A stretch of DNA of 64,000 bases from Ruminobacter amylophilus (GTDB taxonomy: Bacteria > Pseudomonadota > Gammaproteobacteria > Enterobacterales > Succinivibrionaceae), in NCBI RefSeq assembly GCF_900115655.1, contig NZ_FOXF01000009.1, forward strand, positions 1 through 64,000, read 5' to 3'. Under the pieces are notes generated by a model. That model had not been told where the DNA came from. It saw only the letters and a program-made list of their open reading frames with translations, and did not search any database. Below are positions 45,416 through 54,680 of the stretch, piece after piece (positions within the stretch are counted from its first letter, which is position 1; every line of letters starts with the position of its first letter). Both the position numbers and the translations under genes were made by a program.

Positions 45416-46864
45416 TTAAGCTTTAGGATTTGCCTTTGGTGCTGCAGTGGCAGCTGCGGCAGCCTGAGCTGCGGCCTGTTCTTCCTTACCGCCTACGGAA
45501 CCTAAATAGGTTGGAAGCTGTAAGCCTGCCATCTTTGCAACATCATGAAGAGGCGGAAGACTCTTTACCATGCCTGACAGAAAATCAGCTGTTGAAGTCT
45601 TGCCGTCGCCTGAACCGTTGCCACGATCCCAAACGGTAACCTTATCAATCTTGATATTGCGAATAGCTTCAGTCTGCAGAGTAACGATGTCCTGAAGTTT
45701 TTCGATCATCAGGAGGGTTGAAGCCGCGTTAACGTCGTCACCGGCACTCTGAACGAGTCTCTTATAACCTTCTGCCTTAGCTTCAAGCAGAGCCTTCTGA
45801 CCTTCTGCTTCAGCCTTATACTTGAAGAGGATGGCGTCTGCGTCACCCTGTGCAATCTGTCTTGCCTTTTCAGCTGCAGCTTCTGCTTCAATGATGATCT
45901 TCTGCTTGTCAATTTCCTGCTTGGCCACTTCAGCGGCATTCAAACGTTGCTTTTCTGCTGAGTACTGAGCCTTCTGAATTTCAACTTCAGCTTCACGCTT
46001 TGCAACTTCAGCCTTACGGAATGCTTCAGCTTCGATAACCTTCAGTTCAGCATTCGACAGAGCTATGGTCTGCTTAGCTTCGTTTTCACCCTTGATTGCC
46101 AGAGATTCCTGATCAGCAACGTAACAGCGCTTTTCAGCTTCAGCCTTCTTGATACCCTTCTGAGCGGAAGCATCGTTGTTGGCAACCTGAATATCCTTAT
46201 CCTTTCTTGCTTCAGATTCACCGATAGAACCGAGCTTATCCTGAATGGCCACATCAACCTTAGCCTTGTTTACAGCTTCAGAAGCGGCTTTCTTACCGAT
46301 ACTTGCGATGTAGTCAGCCTCATCGGTGATATCGGTGATGTTTACGTTGATAAGATTCAAACCGATTTTGTTGAGTTCAGGTTCAACATTGATACGAATC
46401 TTGGTCTGGAAGTTTTCACGGTCACCGTTGATTTCTTCAATGGTTAAAGATGCAACGGTAAGACGTAACTGACCGATAATGATGTTACGGGCCATGTCTT
46501 CAATATCATCAACTGACTGATTTAACAGACAGTCTGCAGCGTTACCCATAATGTTTTCGTCAGGAGAAATCTGTACGGTAAAGCTTGATGGCACGTTAAT
46601 ACGGATATTCTGCTGTGACAGAGCACCGGTTAATGGAATATTGATGGTCATCGGAGTAAGGCTCATGTAGGCATAATCCTGAATCAGAGGCCACACGAAG
46701 GTACCACCGCCGTGAATACATTTTGATGAACGACCTTCACCGAACATGAAACCGTAAACTACCAGAATCTTGTCTGAAGGACATTTGCGGTATCTGTTGA
46801 CCAGAAATACAATGGTTATGAACACTATGATTATACCAAGTGCCACCATCAGCATATAAGGCAT
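45416..46864 (-). CDS. flotillin-family SPFH-domain membrane protein
   Basis: A 482-residue flotillin. One N-terminal membrane helix (about 5-24) precedes YRKCPSDKILVVYG and the SPFH domain to about residue 185. A long coiled coil rich in Glu-Ala and Lys-Ala follows (about 190-375), then the C-terminal oligomerisation region and an Ala-rich tail. Flotillins scaffold membrane microdomains. An NfeD-like OB-fold partner and a truncated paralogue lie upstream on the same strand, the usual nfeD-flotillin pairing. Confidence 0.9.
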   Translation of the reverse strand: MPYMLMVALGIIIVFITIVFLVNRYRKCPSDKILVVYGFMFGEGRSSKCIHGGGTFVWPLIQDYAYMSLTPMTINIPLTGALSQQNIRINVPSSFTVQISPDENIMGNAADCLLNQSVDDIEDMARNIIIGQLRLTVASLTIEEINGDRENFQTKIRINVEPELNKIGLNLINVNITDITDEADYIASIGKKAASEAVNKAKVDVAIQDKLGSIGESEARKDKDIQVANNDASAQKGIKKAEAEKRCYVADQESLAIKGENEAKQTIALSNAELKVIEAEAFRKAEVAKREAEVEIQKAQYSAEKQRLNAAEVAKQEIDKQKIIIEAEAAAEKARQIAQGDADAILFKYKAEAEGQKALLEAKAEGYKRLVQSAGDDVNAASTLLMIEKLQDIVTLQTEAIRNIKIDKVTVWDRGNGSGDGKTSTADFLSGMVKSLPPLHDVAKMAGLQLPTYLGSVGGKEEQAAAQAAAAATAAPKANPKA

Positions 46865-46925
46865 ATTTATATTCTCCTATGGTTATAGATTTATCCAAAA
46901 AAAATAGCTTAATAAAAAAAACAAA

Positions 46926-47477
46926 TCAGTTTTCAATCTGTTTCGTAACTTCACTGATTGAAAAATCACTCAGTTCCAGACCAATCTTTTCAAGTTTCGG
47001 ACTGATCCTGCACCTCATTCTCTCCACAAATATTTCATCAACGGCACTGATGTCAGAAAGAGATGAGTTTGCGATTAACCAGCGCACCTCACCGGCAACA
47101 ATGTTGTCTGCCATATTCATAATGTCTTCATCAGACTGATTTAACAGACACTCCGCCGCGTTCTCAACAACCGGTTCACCTGACGCAATCTGCACAGTGT
47201 AACCGACTTTTGCCCCGTAACTCCCTTCTTTTGTCATAATTCTGTCTAACGCAAAACTTCCTTTCCTCGGTCTGAGATCCAGATAAGCAAAATCCTGAAG
47301 CACAGGCATCACGAACGCTCCTCCACCATGTATACAGTAGGTTTGTAAACCTTTTCCGGCAGAGTATCCGTATACAACCAGAACCTTATCTGCAGGACAC
47401 TTGCGATAACATCTGGCAGCAAACAATCCTATTGCAACAGGAATAACAACGAAAACAACAATCATCAGAGTGGTCAT
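46926..47477 (-). CDS. truncated flotillin paralogue (SPFH domain only)
   Basis: A 183-residue protein resembling the first 180 residues of the neighbouring flotillin: membrane helix, YRKCPADKVLVVYG, CIHGGGAFVMPVLQDFAYL, AAECLLNQSDEDI. It stops at the end of the SPFH domain (SEVTKQIEN), before any coiled coil. The reading frame is clean and diverged, so it is either a stable short form or an old truncation. It could modulate assembly of the full flotillin. It lies 61 bp upstream of it, on the same transcript. Confidence 0.78.
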   Translation of the reverse strand: MTTLMIVVFVVIPVAIGLFAARCYRKCPADKVLVVYGYSAGKGLQTYCIHGGGAFVMPVLQDFAYLDLRPRKGSFALDRIMTKEGSYGAKVGYTVQIASGEPVVENAAECLLNQSDEDIMNMADNIVAGEVRWLIANSSLSDISAVDEIFVERMRCRISPKLEKIGLELSDFSISEVTKQIEN

Positions 47478-47654
47478 AACCGAACAGACTCCATAACAAA
47501 AAACTTCATATCAGAGTACATAACACCCGCAAAAGTTCCATAATTCTGACAGGATATACATCACCTTCTCAGATGAAACTTCCGTAACATACCGGCATTC
47601 CGGTCTCCACGGTCTCTGAACACTGGGAAACAGCGACACCGGCAGTTCAGGTCA

Positions 47655-48233
47655 TTATTCCTGTTTTGCAACCACCAGAAGATTTCCGTCACGGCTTGAG
47701 ACAATCTTAACCAGAGAGCCGGTTAAAAATTCTGCTGAAGAGTCTTCCGCTACAGCATCTATGTACTTGCGGCGCCCCTGAACATCAACTTCAACCTTAC
47801 CCATCTGATTAGGCTTGATGGACAGATAAACCTTGGCTGTCTTGCCTACGGCATTTGCTATATCCACGGTACCTTCACTCTGAAGTTTAAGGATTGTGGC
47901 TCTGAGCTTGTGTACGATATAGGCCATACCTAATCCTGCTACACAGGTAACGGCAAGAGCAAGTATTATCGCTACAGCACCAGGTTCATCAAATCTTGTA
48001 ATTGTATACAGACCCGCGGTACCGCCAACCATCGAAAAAGAAGCGATGGACATCAGAGAGAAGAATTTGAATGAAAAATCTGAGGCTCCGAGATCACAAA
48101 GCCCTGTTCCCTCCGTATCAATGCCGACACCGATAAAAGAAAGACAAACCTGAATTACAAAAATAAGCGTACCCGCAAATATCAGCAAGGAAAAAATCAG
48201 ATACGGCATATCAAAAAGCTGAGCAAATTCCAT
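47655..48233 (-). CDS. NfeD-like membrane protein with OB-fold
   Basis: A 192-residue protein; the start at 48233 (MEFAQLFDMP) has AGGAG at the right distance and replaces a longer frame to 48323. Three hydrophobic segments (about 8-35, 55-77, 85-110) are followed by a C-terminal beta-rich OB-fold (about 120-190, with GKTAKVYLSIKPNQMGKVEVDV). This is the short NfeD/YuaF type that partners flotillins. First gene of the flotillin cluster. Confidence 0.78.
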   Translation of the reverse strand: MEFAQLFDMPYLIFSLLIFAGTLIFVIQVCLSFIGVGIDTEGTGLCDLGASDFSFKFFSLMSIASFSMVGGTAGLYTITRFDEPGAVAIILALAVTCVAGLGMAYIVHKLRATILKLQSEGTVDIANAVGKTAKVYLSIKPNQMGKVEVDVQGRRKYIDAVAEDSSAEFLTGSLVKIVSSRDGNLLVVAKQE

Positions 48234-48552
48234 TGTCAATCTCCTAATTACAGATCTAACAAAACACACGAACAAACACACATGTGCGACTTTTTCAATC
48301 GTCGCTTTTTTTATGCATTCCATAATTAATACATGGAATGTCCTTCATATTTTTTCAAGAGATACTGTACGAAAAAATATGAATTTTCATGTCTGTATTA
48401 TCAAATAAATGAATAATTTAATAAGTAAAAACCGAACAAGGAACAAGTAAAATTTCGAGAATTATCACATTATTTATGTGACGGTGCCATGAGAGCTTTT
48501 TCTGGGCTCTCACGACACCTGAATTCATGCAATTTCTGACGGCAGATTATCA
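48234..48552. other. intergenic region with a long imperfect hairpin
   Basis: A 319-bp AT-rich gap upstream of the NfeD gene. TGAGAGC (48490-48496) and GCTCTCA (48506-48512) form the core of an imperfect hairpin spanning 48483-48519, just past the stop of the membrane protein gene downstream of dgkA. It has no U-run. No gene recognised. Confidence 0.45.
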
Positions 48553-49161
48553 CTAAACAAGATTCTTGAAAAAGGGCTTCATGCGTTCCACCACGCCCTG
48601 ACTGTGAGCTCCGTATGCAACCACGGCGATACAGAGAAAATATCCATTGATTATGGGATGAATACTCAGTAACCATGGATTTTCGACCAGCTGCCAGATA
48701 ACACTCACAAAAATGGCGAGAGCTGCCACGTATCCGATTCGGTAGTTTTTAAATACCGTCCAGACAAGAAGAAAAGCCAGAGGCATCAGGGTATCGGTTA
48801 TTTCCTCGGCAGTGAAATTCATTTTTGACAGATATGCAGAAAAATTGCTGTCGGTCATGGCTCCTGTCACGAGCGGCCTGAAAGCAAGCAATGCCAGAAA
48901 CAGCCTGCCGATTTTTGCCGACTTCTGTCTGTTTCTCAGTTTAATGATTTCGGGAAACTTTTCCAAATCTTCAGGAGTGATCGCTTCCTCTCTGTTATCA
49001 GTGAATTCAGGCGACTCAGCGTCCTTGTGATGCGAAACTTTTGAAAGAGATTCAGATGATGAAATATCGCATGAATCTGATTCGCATGAGTTATCCCCGC
49101 CGGCGTTCTCCGAACTGATTTCCTGGCAATCCAAGGATTTCTGCATCATCTGCTTTTCCAT
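48553..49161 (-). CDS. membrane protein of unknown function, paired with dgkA
   Basis: A 202-residue protein. The first 75 residues are polar, with Ser/Asp/Glu/Cys clusters and probably disordered. Then come about four hydrophobic segments (about 85-103, 125-138, 143-160 and 169-186). The start codon lies 2 bp after the dgkA stop, so the two genes are co-transcribed and translationally linked. It may support lipid or envelope metabolism, but no family is recognised. Confidence 0.7.
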   Translation of the reverse strand: MEKQMMQKSLDCQEISSENAGGDNSCESDSCDISSSESLSKVSHHKDAESPEFTDNREEAITPEDLEKFPEIIKLRNRQKSAKIGRLFLALLAFRPLVTGAMTDSNFSAYLSKMNFTAEEITDTLMPLAFLLVWTVFKNYRIGYVAALAIFVSVIWQLVENPWLLSIHPIINGYFLCIAVVAYGAHSQGVVERMKPFFKNLV

Positions 49162-49163
49162 TA

Positions 49164-49556
49164 TTAAATGCCGACATACACTCTGAGAATAACGGCAATC
49201 CAGCTGACCGCCGTGTATGTCAGAGTCAGAAAAACAGCTGCTGACCCCATATCTTTGGCTCTTCCTGACAGTTCGTGATACTCGTCTCCGATACGATCCA
49301 CAACTGCTTCAATTGCCGAATTAATGATTTCTGCGAGAAGTACCAGAAAAGGTCCGCTTATGAGAGCTATAAAATAAAGAGCCTTGGCCTCCTGTGCGTC
49401 ACTGACAATCCAGAATGCAGATGCAAAAAGAATCACGGAAAGAATGCAGTCCTGCCTGAATGCCGCCTCGTTGATAAAAGCAGCCTTCAGTCCCTTTATA
49501 CTATATTTGCCGGCATTAATAATTCTGGTAATGCCGGTTGCTCCTGTCTTAGCCAT
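49164..49556 (-). CDS. dgkA: diacylglycerol kinase DgkA
   Basis: A 130-residue integral membrane kinase (E. coli 122) that recycles diacylglycerol from osmoregulated glucan or lipid A modification into phosphatidic acid. GLKAAFINEAAFRQD and the catalytic segment EIINSAIEAVVDRIGDEYHELSGRAKDMGSAAV are conserved, with three membrane helices. Diacylglycerol is released by phosphoethanolamine transfer, so the broken transferase gene at 51.4 kb may be functionally related. Confidence 0.94.
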   Translation of the reverse strand: MAKTGATGITRIINAGKYSIKGLKAAFINEAAFRQDCILSVILFASAFWIVSDAQEAKALYFIALISGPFLVLLAEIINSAIEAVVDRIGDEYHELSGRAKDMGSAAVFLTLTYTAVSWIAVILRVYVGI

Positions 49557-49770
49557 ATTTATATTTTCCTTTACTTAACCACAAAATTTTCAAATCTTAA
49601 CTGACAATAAAGCTCAACTTTCCTTTACGTAACGGACAATCAGCATCAGTTACATCTTCTGATTATCATACAACAAAAAGTGACATAAACATCTGTAAAA
49701 ATTAAAAACAGTATGAAAGACAGGATAGTGAGCAAAAATATTTATACGGCAAAAACATTACTGACAGGAA

Positions 49771-50214
49771 TTATCCGTTTTTCTTTTCCATAATCAGAGA
49801 CAGCAGAGCATTGCATCCGTTAACAAGATCTTCGTACGTCTGCTCGAAATCACCGGTATACCAGGGATCAGCCACATCTTTCGGACTGTCCGTAAAATCC
49901 AGCAATCTGAAACATTTGTTTTCAGGATCTCCGTTTACAATTCTTTTCAGGTTTATTTCATTACTTCTGTCCATATACACCAGATAATCATATCTGCGGT
50001 AGTCCTCAATGCTCACCTGAGTTGCTCTGTGATCGGTAAACGGAATATGGTGTCTTCGTAACTGTTCCTGAGCAGGTGGATAGATTGGATTTCCTCTGTT
50101 CCCCCAGATTTCCTCACGACTTGTTGCAGCTGAATTGATTTCAAAACGATCTGATAAATTACGCTGATTGACAATATTTTTAAAAGTAAATTCAGCCATT
50201 GGAGATCTGCATAT
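49771..50214 (-). pseudogene. 5'-truncated low-molecular-weight protein tyrosine phosphatase
   Basis: The frame from 50199 encodes MAEFTFKNIV... with the phosphatase's catalytic-acid region DPWYTGDFEQTY near the end. Reading upstream in the same frame gives I-C-R-S-P just before MAEF, the second half of the CxGNxCRSP phosphate loop. Upstream of that the sequence is no longer phosphatase but a YafY-type regulator. The nucleophilic Cys and the N-terminal strand are therefore lost. The 142-residue open frame would be inactive even if translated. Confidence 0.8.
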
Positions 50215-50554
50215 ATGCCACTGATAAGTTCTGACGATCCAGCCTGGATTTTTTCCATCAGCTGACCGTAATATCTACTTCCGCTCACACTATCCAAGCT
50301 CATAAGTCCGGCCAGAATCATCTGCATATTCCGGGATGTCAAAATGTCCTGTCCATACGGTATCCGTTCATAATGGAAATACCACCTCCGGCCCCTTGCA
50401 TAGTGTGAATCGGTATTCCCACCTTGCAAAGAGCTTCTATATACCTGCCTATCGTTCTTCGGGACACTTCAAAATGCTCCGCTAGCTCAGGTGCAGTTAT
50501 CATCTCTTTCTGCAATAGTATCGACAATATTCCGATCAGCCTGTCAATCTCCAT
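50215..50554 (-). pseudogene. frameshifted, 3'-truncated YafY/DeoR-type regulator
   Basis: The gene starts MEIDRLIGILSILLQKE with an HTH (about 18-40, ITAPELAEHFEVSRRTIGRYI) and continues GGGISIMNGYRMDRTF before a stop. The next frame resumes at once with ILTSRNMQMILAGLMSLDSVSGSRYYGQLMEKIQAGSSELISG, the normal continuation. One T lost from a run (now TTTT on the minus strand, 50341-50344) explains it. The effector-binding WYL domain is missing because the sequence runs into the phosphatase fragment at about 50215. Confidence 0.8.
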
Positions 50555-50620
50555 ATGCTCACCTTTCCTGTTTATGCTAACAAAGCAAACATGACAACTG
50601 TATGTCTTGTTTATGATATA

Positions 50621-50664
50621 TTTTTTCCTGTACCTTGATTTTATACCTAAGGTACAGGAAAAAA
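50621..50664. repeat. 16-bp perfect inverted repeat (terminator-like) between divergent remnants
   Basis: TTTTTTCCTGTACCTT (50621-50636) pairs with its complement at 50649-50664 around a 12-nt loop. It has the A-stem-U form of a bidirectional terminator, yet lies upstream of both flanking genes. Confidence 0.6.
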
Positions 50665-50786
50665 ATAATATAAGCCCATTGTTCCGTATGTCATTTTCCC
50701 ATTAGCCCAATTTAGCTTTTACGGTTGTTAAACGATCGCAAAAGTTGACCACCTGCAAACAAGAAAAAACAGACAACGGAGTGGTC

Positions 50787-51103
50787 ATGAAAAAAGCCAA
50801 AAATCGTAAAATGCCGGAATATCTCGTAAGGAAAAAACGGTATTACAAGATGTTTGATTCAATCTTTCAAAATCAGATCAATGAACTTTCTAAACAAGGA
50901 CAGTCAATCAGGGGAATAGCCAGAAAATTAGGAATTTCAAGGCAATCTGTTCGCAAATACATGAACGTAACGGCAAGTATGTAAATCTCCTTACTAAATC
51001 TGATTTTTTAAACAAGATAACGGATATTACAAAACTACCGGTTAAGTCAGCTGTTTTAACACAGAAGCAGTATGAAAAAATCATGAATTACCGGTTCAAA
51101 TAA
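50787..51103 (+). pseudogene. small HTH protein, probably frameshifted
   Basis: From ATG 50787 (CGGAG upstream) a 65-codon frame encodes a basic protein with an HTH resembling those of IS21-type transposases and resolvases: INELSKQGQSIRGIARKLGISRQSVRKYM. It stops at 50982-50984. A second frame open across the stop continues HERNGKYVNLLTKSDF to a TAA at 51101, as if one base were lost near 50960. The total would be about 105 residues. Transposase origin is possible but unproven. Confidence 0.5.
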
Positions 51104-51377
51104 TCCATATTTATCCATGATAAATTACGAGGCAAATTCTTTAGAATTTTTAAAATTCTCACAAGAATTTTCCGATATATTCGAAAGTCAGGTTTGATAA
51201 AAAAATTAATATAAGCTATGATAACAACTATTTGTTAATAATTGGGAAACGTCACTTAAATCAGGTGTATTTTTAAAAATCTGATTCACTATTTAATCTA
51301 AAAGTTAGTAAATAGATTTATCAAGGAGGCTATTTTTCTCTTTACTTTAAAGAGTAAACATAGCATTTGTAAGAAAT

Positions 51378-52940
51378 ATGAAAACAAGAGTTACAACAAT
51401 GGTGAAGATTTTTATTCGTAAACATAAAAATCTTGCTTATATTTTATATTATTCTTTCTTTGTATTTTTTCTTTATAGATTAAGTGTTATCACTATTCGC
51501 GGAACAGGCCAATCTAAAACAATAATTTGTGCCTCATGGCTTACAGTGATTTTCTTTTTTGTTTTTAGCAATAAATCATTAAAATGGTGGATAGGATTTC
51601 CAATTGTTCTTATCGCTTGTCTTTAGGCCCCAGTCGCCGCTAAATACGGCCCCCCAAATTATTACCTATTAGGTTCTTTATTGGGAACAGACTCACAGGA
51701 AATAAAAGATTATATCTCAATAATAGAGTTAAGAGATTATCTAATATCTATCAAAATTATTACATACTTCGTTGTAACTATATTAATTAGCAGAATGAAG
51801 TACCTCTTCAAGATTCAATGGATGAATAAGTTACCACGAACTAACTATCAGGCAATTATTATTGCACTTTTAATAATAGTTGTTCCACCTCTTGATTTTT
51901 TTCATAATGTATACAATGCATACAATGAACTTAATGTCATGTCAAATAAGATGCTGCCACAGGACTGGCAGATTACTTCAGTATCTCCAAAATACAAAGA
52001 TTATGTTCTTGTGATAGGAGAGTCTGCAAGAAGAGATTACATGCATTTGTACGGATACCCTATTCCAAATACACCATTTTTTGATTCTATAGAAAAAGAA
52101 GTATTATCAAACATCACTGCATCAGATTTTAATACCATATCATCACTTACAAAGACATTAAATCTAATTGATAAGAATAACCGTAATTACAAATATGGCC
52201 AACATATAATATCTTTAGCAAAATCAGCGGGATTTGAAACTTTTTGGTTAAGTAACCAAGGAAGAAACGGTCTTTATGATACCCCCGTATCTAAGATTGC
52301 AATTGAATCAGAACATGTAATTTTTCTAAAAAACGGCACGTTTGATGACACCCCCTTCTCAGACTCCGATCTTCTCCCTTTTTTTAAGTCATACATTGAA
52401 CAATCACCCACAGTTCCCTATCGCCTGTTTGTTCTTCATCTTATGGGATCGCACATAGATCCTTGTAGTCGAGTTATTAATTATTCAAAAAAACTTCACT
52501 TCGAACACAACAAACATAATAAACAAATTGAATGTTATATTAATTCTATTAAGCAAACTGATGAATTATTGGGGGAACTTTATAATATATTGCAAAACAA
52601 CAAGGAACATAGTGGAAGAAGTTTTTCCATGTTCTACATTTCTGATCATGCACTGAGTTATGACAAACACAAGAAGGTTTTTGCATATGAACCTAATAGA
52701 ATTAAACAATATGAAATCCCTTTTGTAAAAATATCTTCAGATACCCAAAAAAATACTATATATACCTCTCGAAAAAGTGCTATATATTTCTTCGAAGAAT
52801 TTGCACATTGGATCGGCGTAAAGAGCAAACTATTTGAAGATATGACTTTATTTTCCGACAAAATTTATACAGATATTGTGATTGATGACATAACTGCAAA
52901 TGATAAAGAAGATGATAAGGCCTTAGATTTATCAAAATAA
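51378..52940 (+). pseudogene. phosphoethanolamine transferase (EptC/CptA-like) interrupted by in-frame TAG
   Basis: Two frames in the same phase are separated only by a TAG at 51624-51626 (codon 83). The sequence right after it, APVAAKYGPPNYYLLGSLLG, is normal for this family, so this is one gene of 519 amino-acid codons plus the stop. The N-terminal part has four or five membrane helices. The catalytic domain has LVIGESARRDYMHLYGYPIPNTPFF, a Thr-containing NTISSLTKTL expected to hold the nucleophile, HLMGSHIDPC and YISDHALSYD for metal binding. Such enzymes add phosphoethanolamine to lipid A or core heptose. DNA is clearly more AT-rich than the neighbours. Confidence 0.8.
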
Positions 52941-53245
52941 TCTATCCTAATTCACACAGTCGGAGATGTCTATAAAAGTAGCTAGCAGAATCAACATGAT
53001 TGCTTTATCGTATAGATTCCTAAAAATAAGCTTATGAGTATTCGTTAATTCTTTTGCCCCTCATTTGTGGGTGAGCGTAGTGACGGTATTTATTGAAAAA
53101 AATCGGAATACTCCTCTATCACGTGAAGAAATTTACATTTTAAATTTTATTTTAATCAGTAATATTGTGCAATGTTAGATACAATAATAACTCTAGTTAA
53201 AGACAAATTTAAAAAGCTCTCAACAGAATGGATCTTTTGATAGTT
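52941..53245. other. intergenic region, no feature recognised
   Basis: A 305-bp AT-rich gap between the transferase gene (+) and the frameshifted membrane protein gene (-). Neither a convincing terminator nor a gene was found. Confidence 0.4.
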
Positions 53246-54008
53246 TTAAAAGATCGTAACCGATGCAAATAAGATTTTGGCATACAAGGAGCAAATCTCT
53301 CCAGTCAGCTCACCTGTCTGGATATCCAATTTTCTGTAACAGCCGTCAGCTTCGTCAGGTATGATTAAATCGCCGGTAAAGGTATCCTTCATCATATACG
53401 GATTTGAAAATACTTCATGATTTCCGAGAATGACGACTCTTTGCCGTTCATACCGCTTCTTAATGATACTGAAGGGGTTTGAGTCCTGTGTAGGTAAGTT
53501 CGTTATCTTCAATTCTGATTTTTATGGACCTCAAGTGATCCCTAAACATAGTCTTACACTTAATTCCGCAATCTTCATCCTCCATGTTCTGAATATACGC
53601 GTTGTCAACCTTGGTAAGCGTAATTACGGTATTTTCAGCTTTTTCTCTGTTAGCTGACCTCTGCATCTGTTCTTTGTCAAAAAAAACTATTTCTGGAGAT
53701 ACATAACTACGAATTTCCTCAGGATGTCTATCAATTAAAACGACAGACTCACTCCGAAGAGCAATAACATATCTGTTGTTTAGCTTTTTGTAAAGCTTAA
53801 ACATATAGTCACTGCCTTCACTTCTGTAAGTTTGGCTGAGGAAGTAGTTTTCGATTCTTTCGGAAGTGAAACGATTTCTGGCGGCCCAATAAGTGTATAC
53901 AATATACGAAGTATAAACTACCGGAATTACAAAAAAGATTAGTACTATGGCAATTACCATTGATATTGCAAGTATTTCAAACTTCTTCAAAAACTTCATT
54001 CTGAACAT
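53246..54008 (-). pseudogene. membrane protein of unknown function, frameshifted
   Basis: The first frame (54008 to 53460) encodes 182 residues: one N-terminal membrane helix (about 12-36), then an extracytoplasmic region of mixed structure, ending LKPLQYH. A second frame continues from the same point as FSIIKKRYERQRVVILGNHE... for about 75 codons. Removing one C from the CCCC at 53477-53474 (minus strand) joins them through LKP-FSIIKK into a protein of about 253 residues. GNHE recalls metallophosphoesterases, but other motifs are missing. It could also be two genes. No family recognised. Confidence 0.5.
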
Positions 54009-54680
54009 TCTGATGTTTCGGATAAGGTATGTATCTGTGCTAACTTCTGCATGTGATTTGGTATGCTGTAATTATCCTTCGGGAAATTTTCAGACACCTC
54101 ATTTCTAATGAATCTAAATCAGATTGATAGTAAGACGATTAAGAATATAAAACCAATGAGGACGGAACCGATCTTTCAGAAGGCCTGCTTCACTACTCCT
54201 CAAATCATGCTGTGATAAAGTTATTAAGTCAATTTCAGCCTCTGTTGTGGATTCATAAAAATTCCTGTACCAAAATAAGCATTCATCAGCCGTATATTTG
54301 ACAAACAACGTTTTATGCACAGCAGAAATACTTAAGCTTTACAGCTTCATTTCAGTGTTTCTCAATTCTGCTTCCTTTACATTTATTTGAACAGCCGCAT
54401 AACAGTGAAGCCGGCATTGTTTAAAAGTCCGGACGGGAGCCGGCAGAATGTAAGACAAAACTGAAATCCTGACTCAGTTGTACATTTGCCGTCATAAAGC
54501 TGTCGCCACGGATTCAATGATTAATACAGGAAGTAAAACTTGGCTTGAAAGCTTGATTTTTGGCATAAAACATCCAAAAATCCCCGATTATTTCGCGGAA
54601 TTTTGATAAAATACGGCTGTTAGGGGTGTGCTTTTTGGAAAGCACTCGCTGTTAGTTTCACCATGGGACATTGTTTTTTC
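54009..54680. other. long intergenic region upstream of sapA
   Basis: A 672-bp gap between divergent genes. It holds the sapA promoter region, GCCGGC repeats flanking a short interval near 54410-54440, and a hairpin at 54628-54645. A 68-codon minus frame (54114-54320) has no supporting evidence. No small gene is convincing. Confidence 0.4.
54628..54645 (+). promoter_or_regulatory. leader hairpin of sapA
   Basis: GTGCTTT (54628-54634), loop TTGG, AAAGCAC (54639-54645): a 7-bp perfect stem 35 bases before the preferred sapA start. It may affect mRNA stability or translation; no U-run. Confidence 0.4.

Noticed and set aside
54114-54320. 68-codon minus frame upstream of sapA
   Set aside because: No ribosome-binding site or recognisable domain. 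A degraded gene cannot be excluded.
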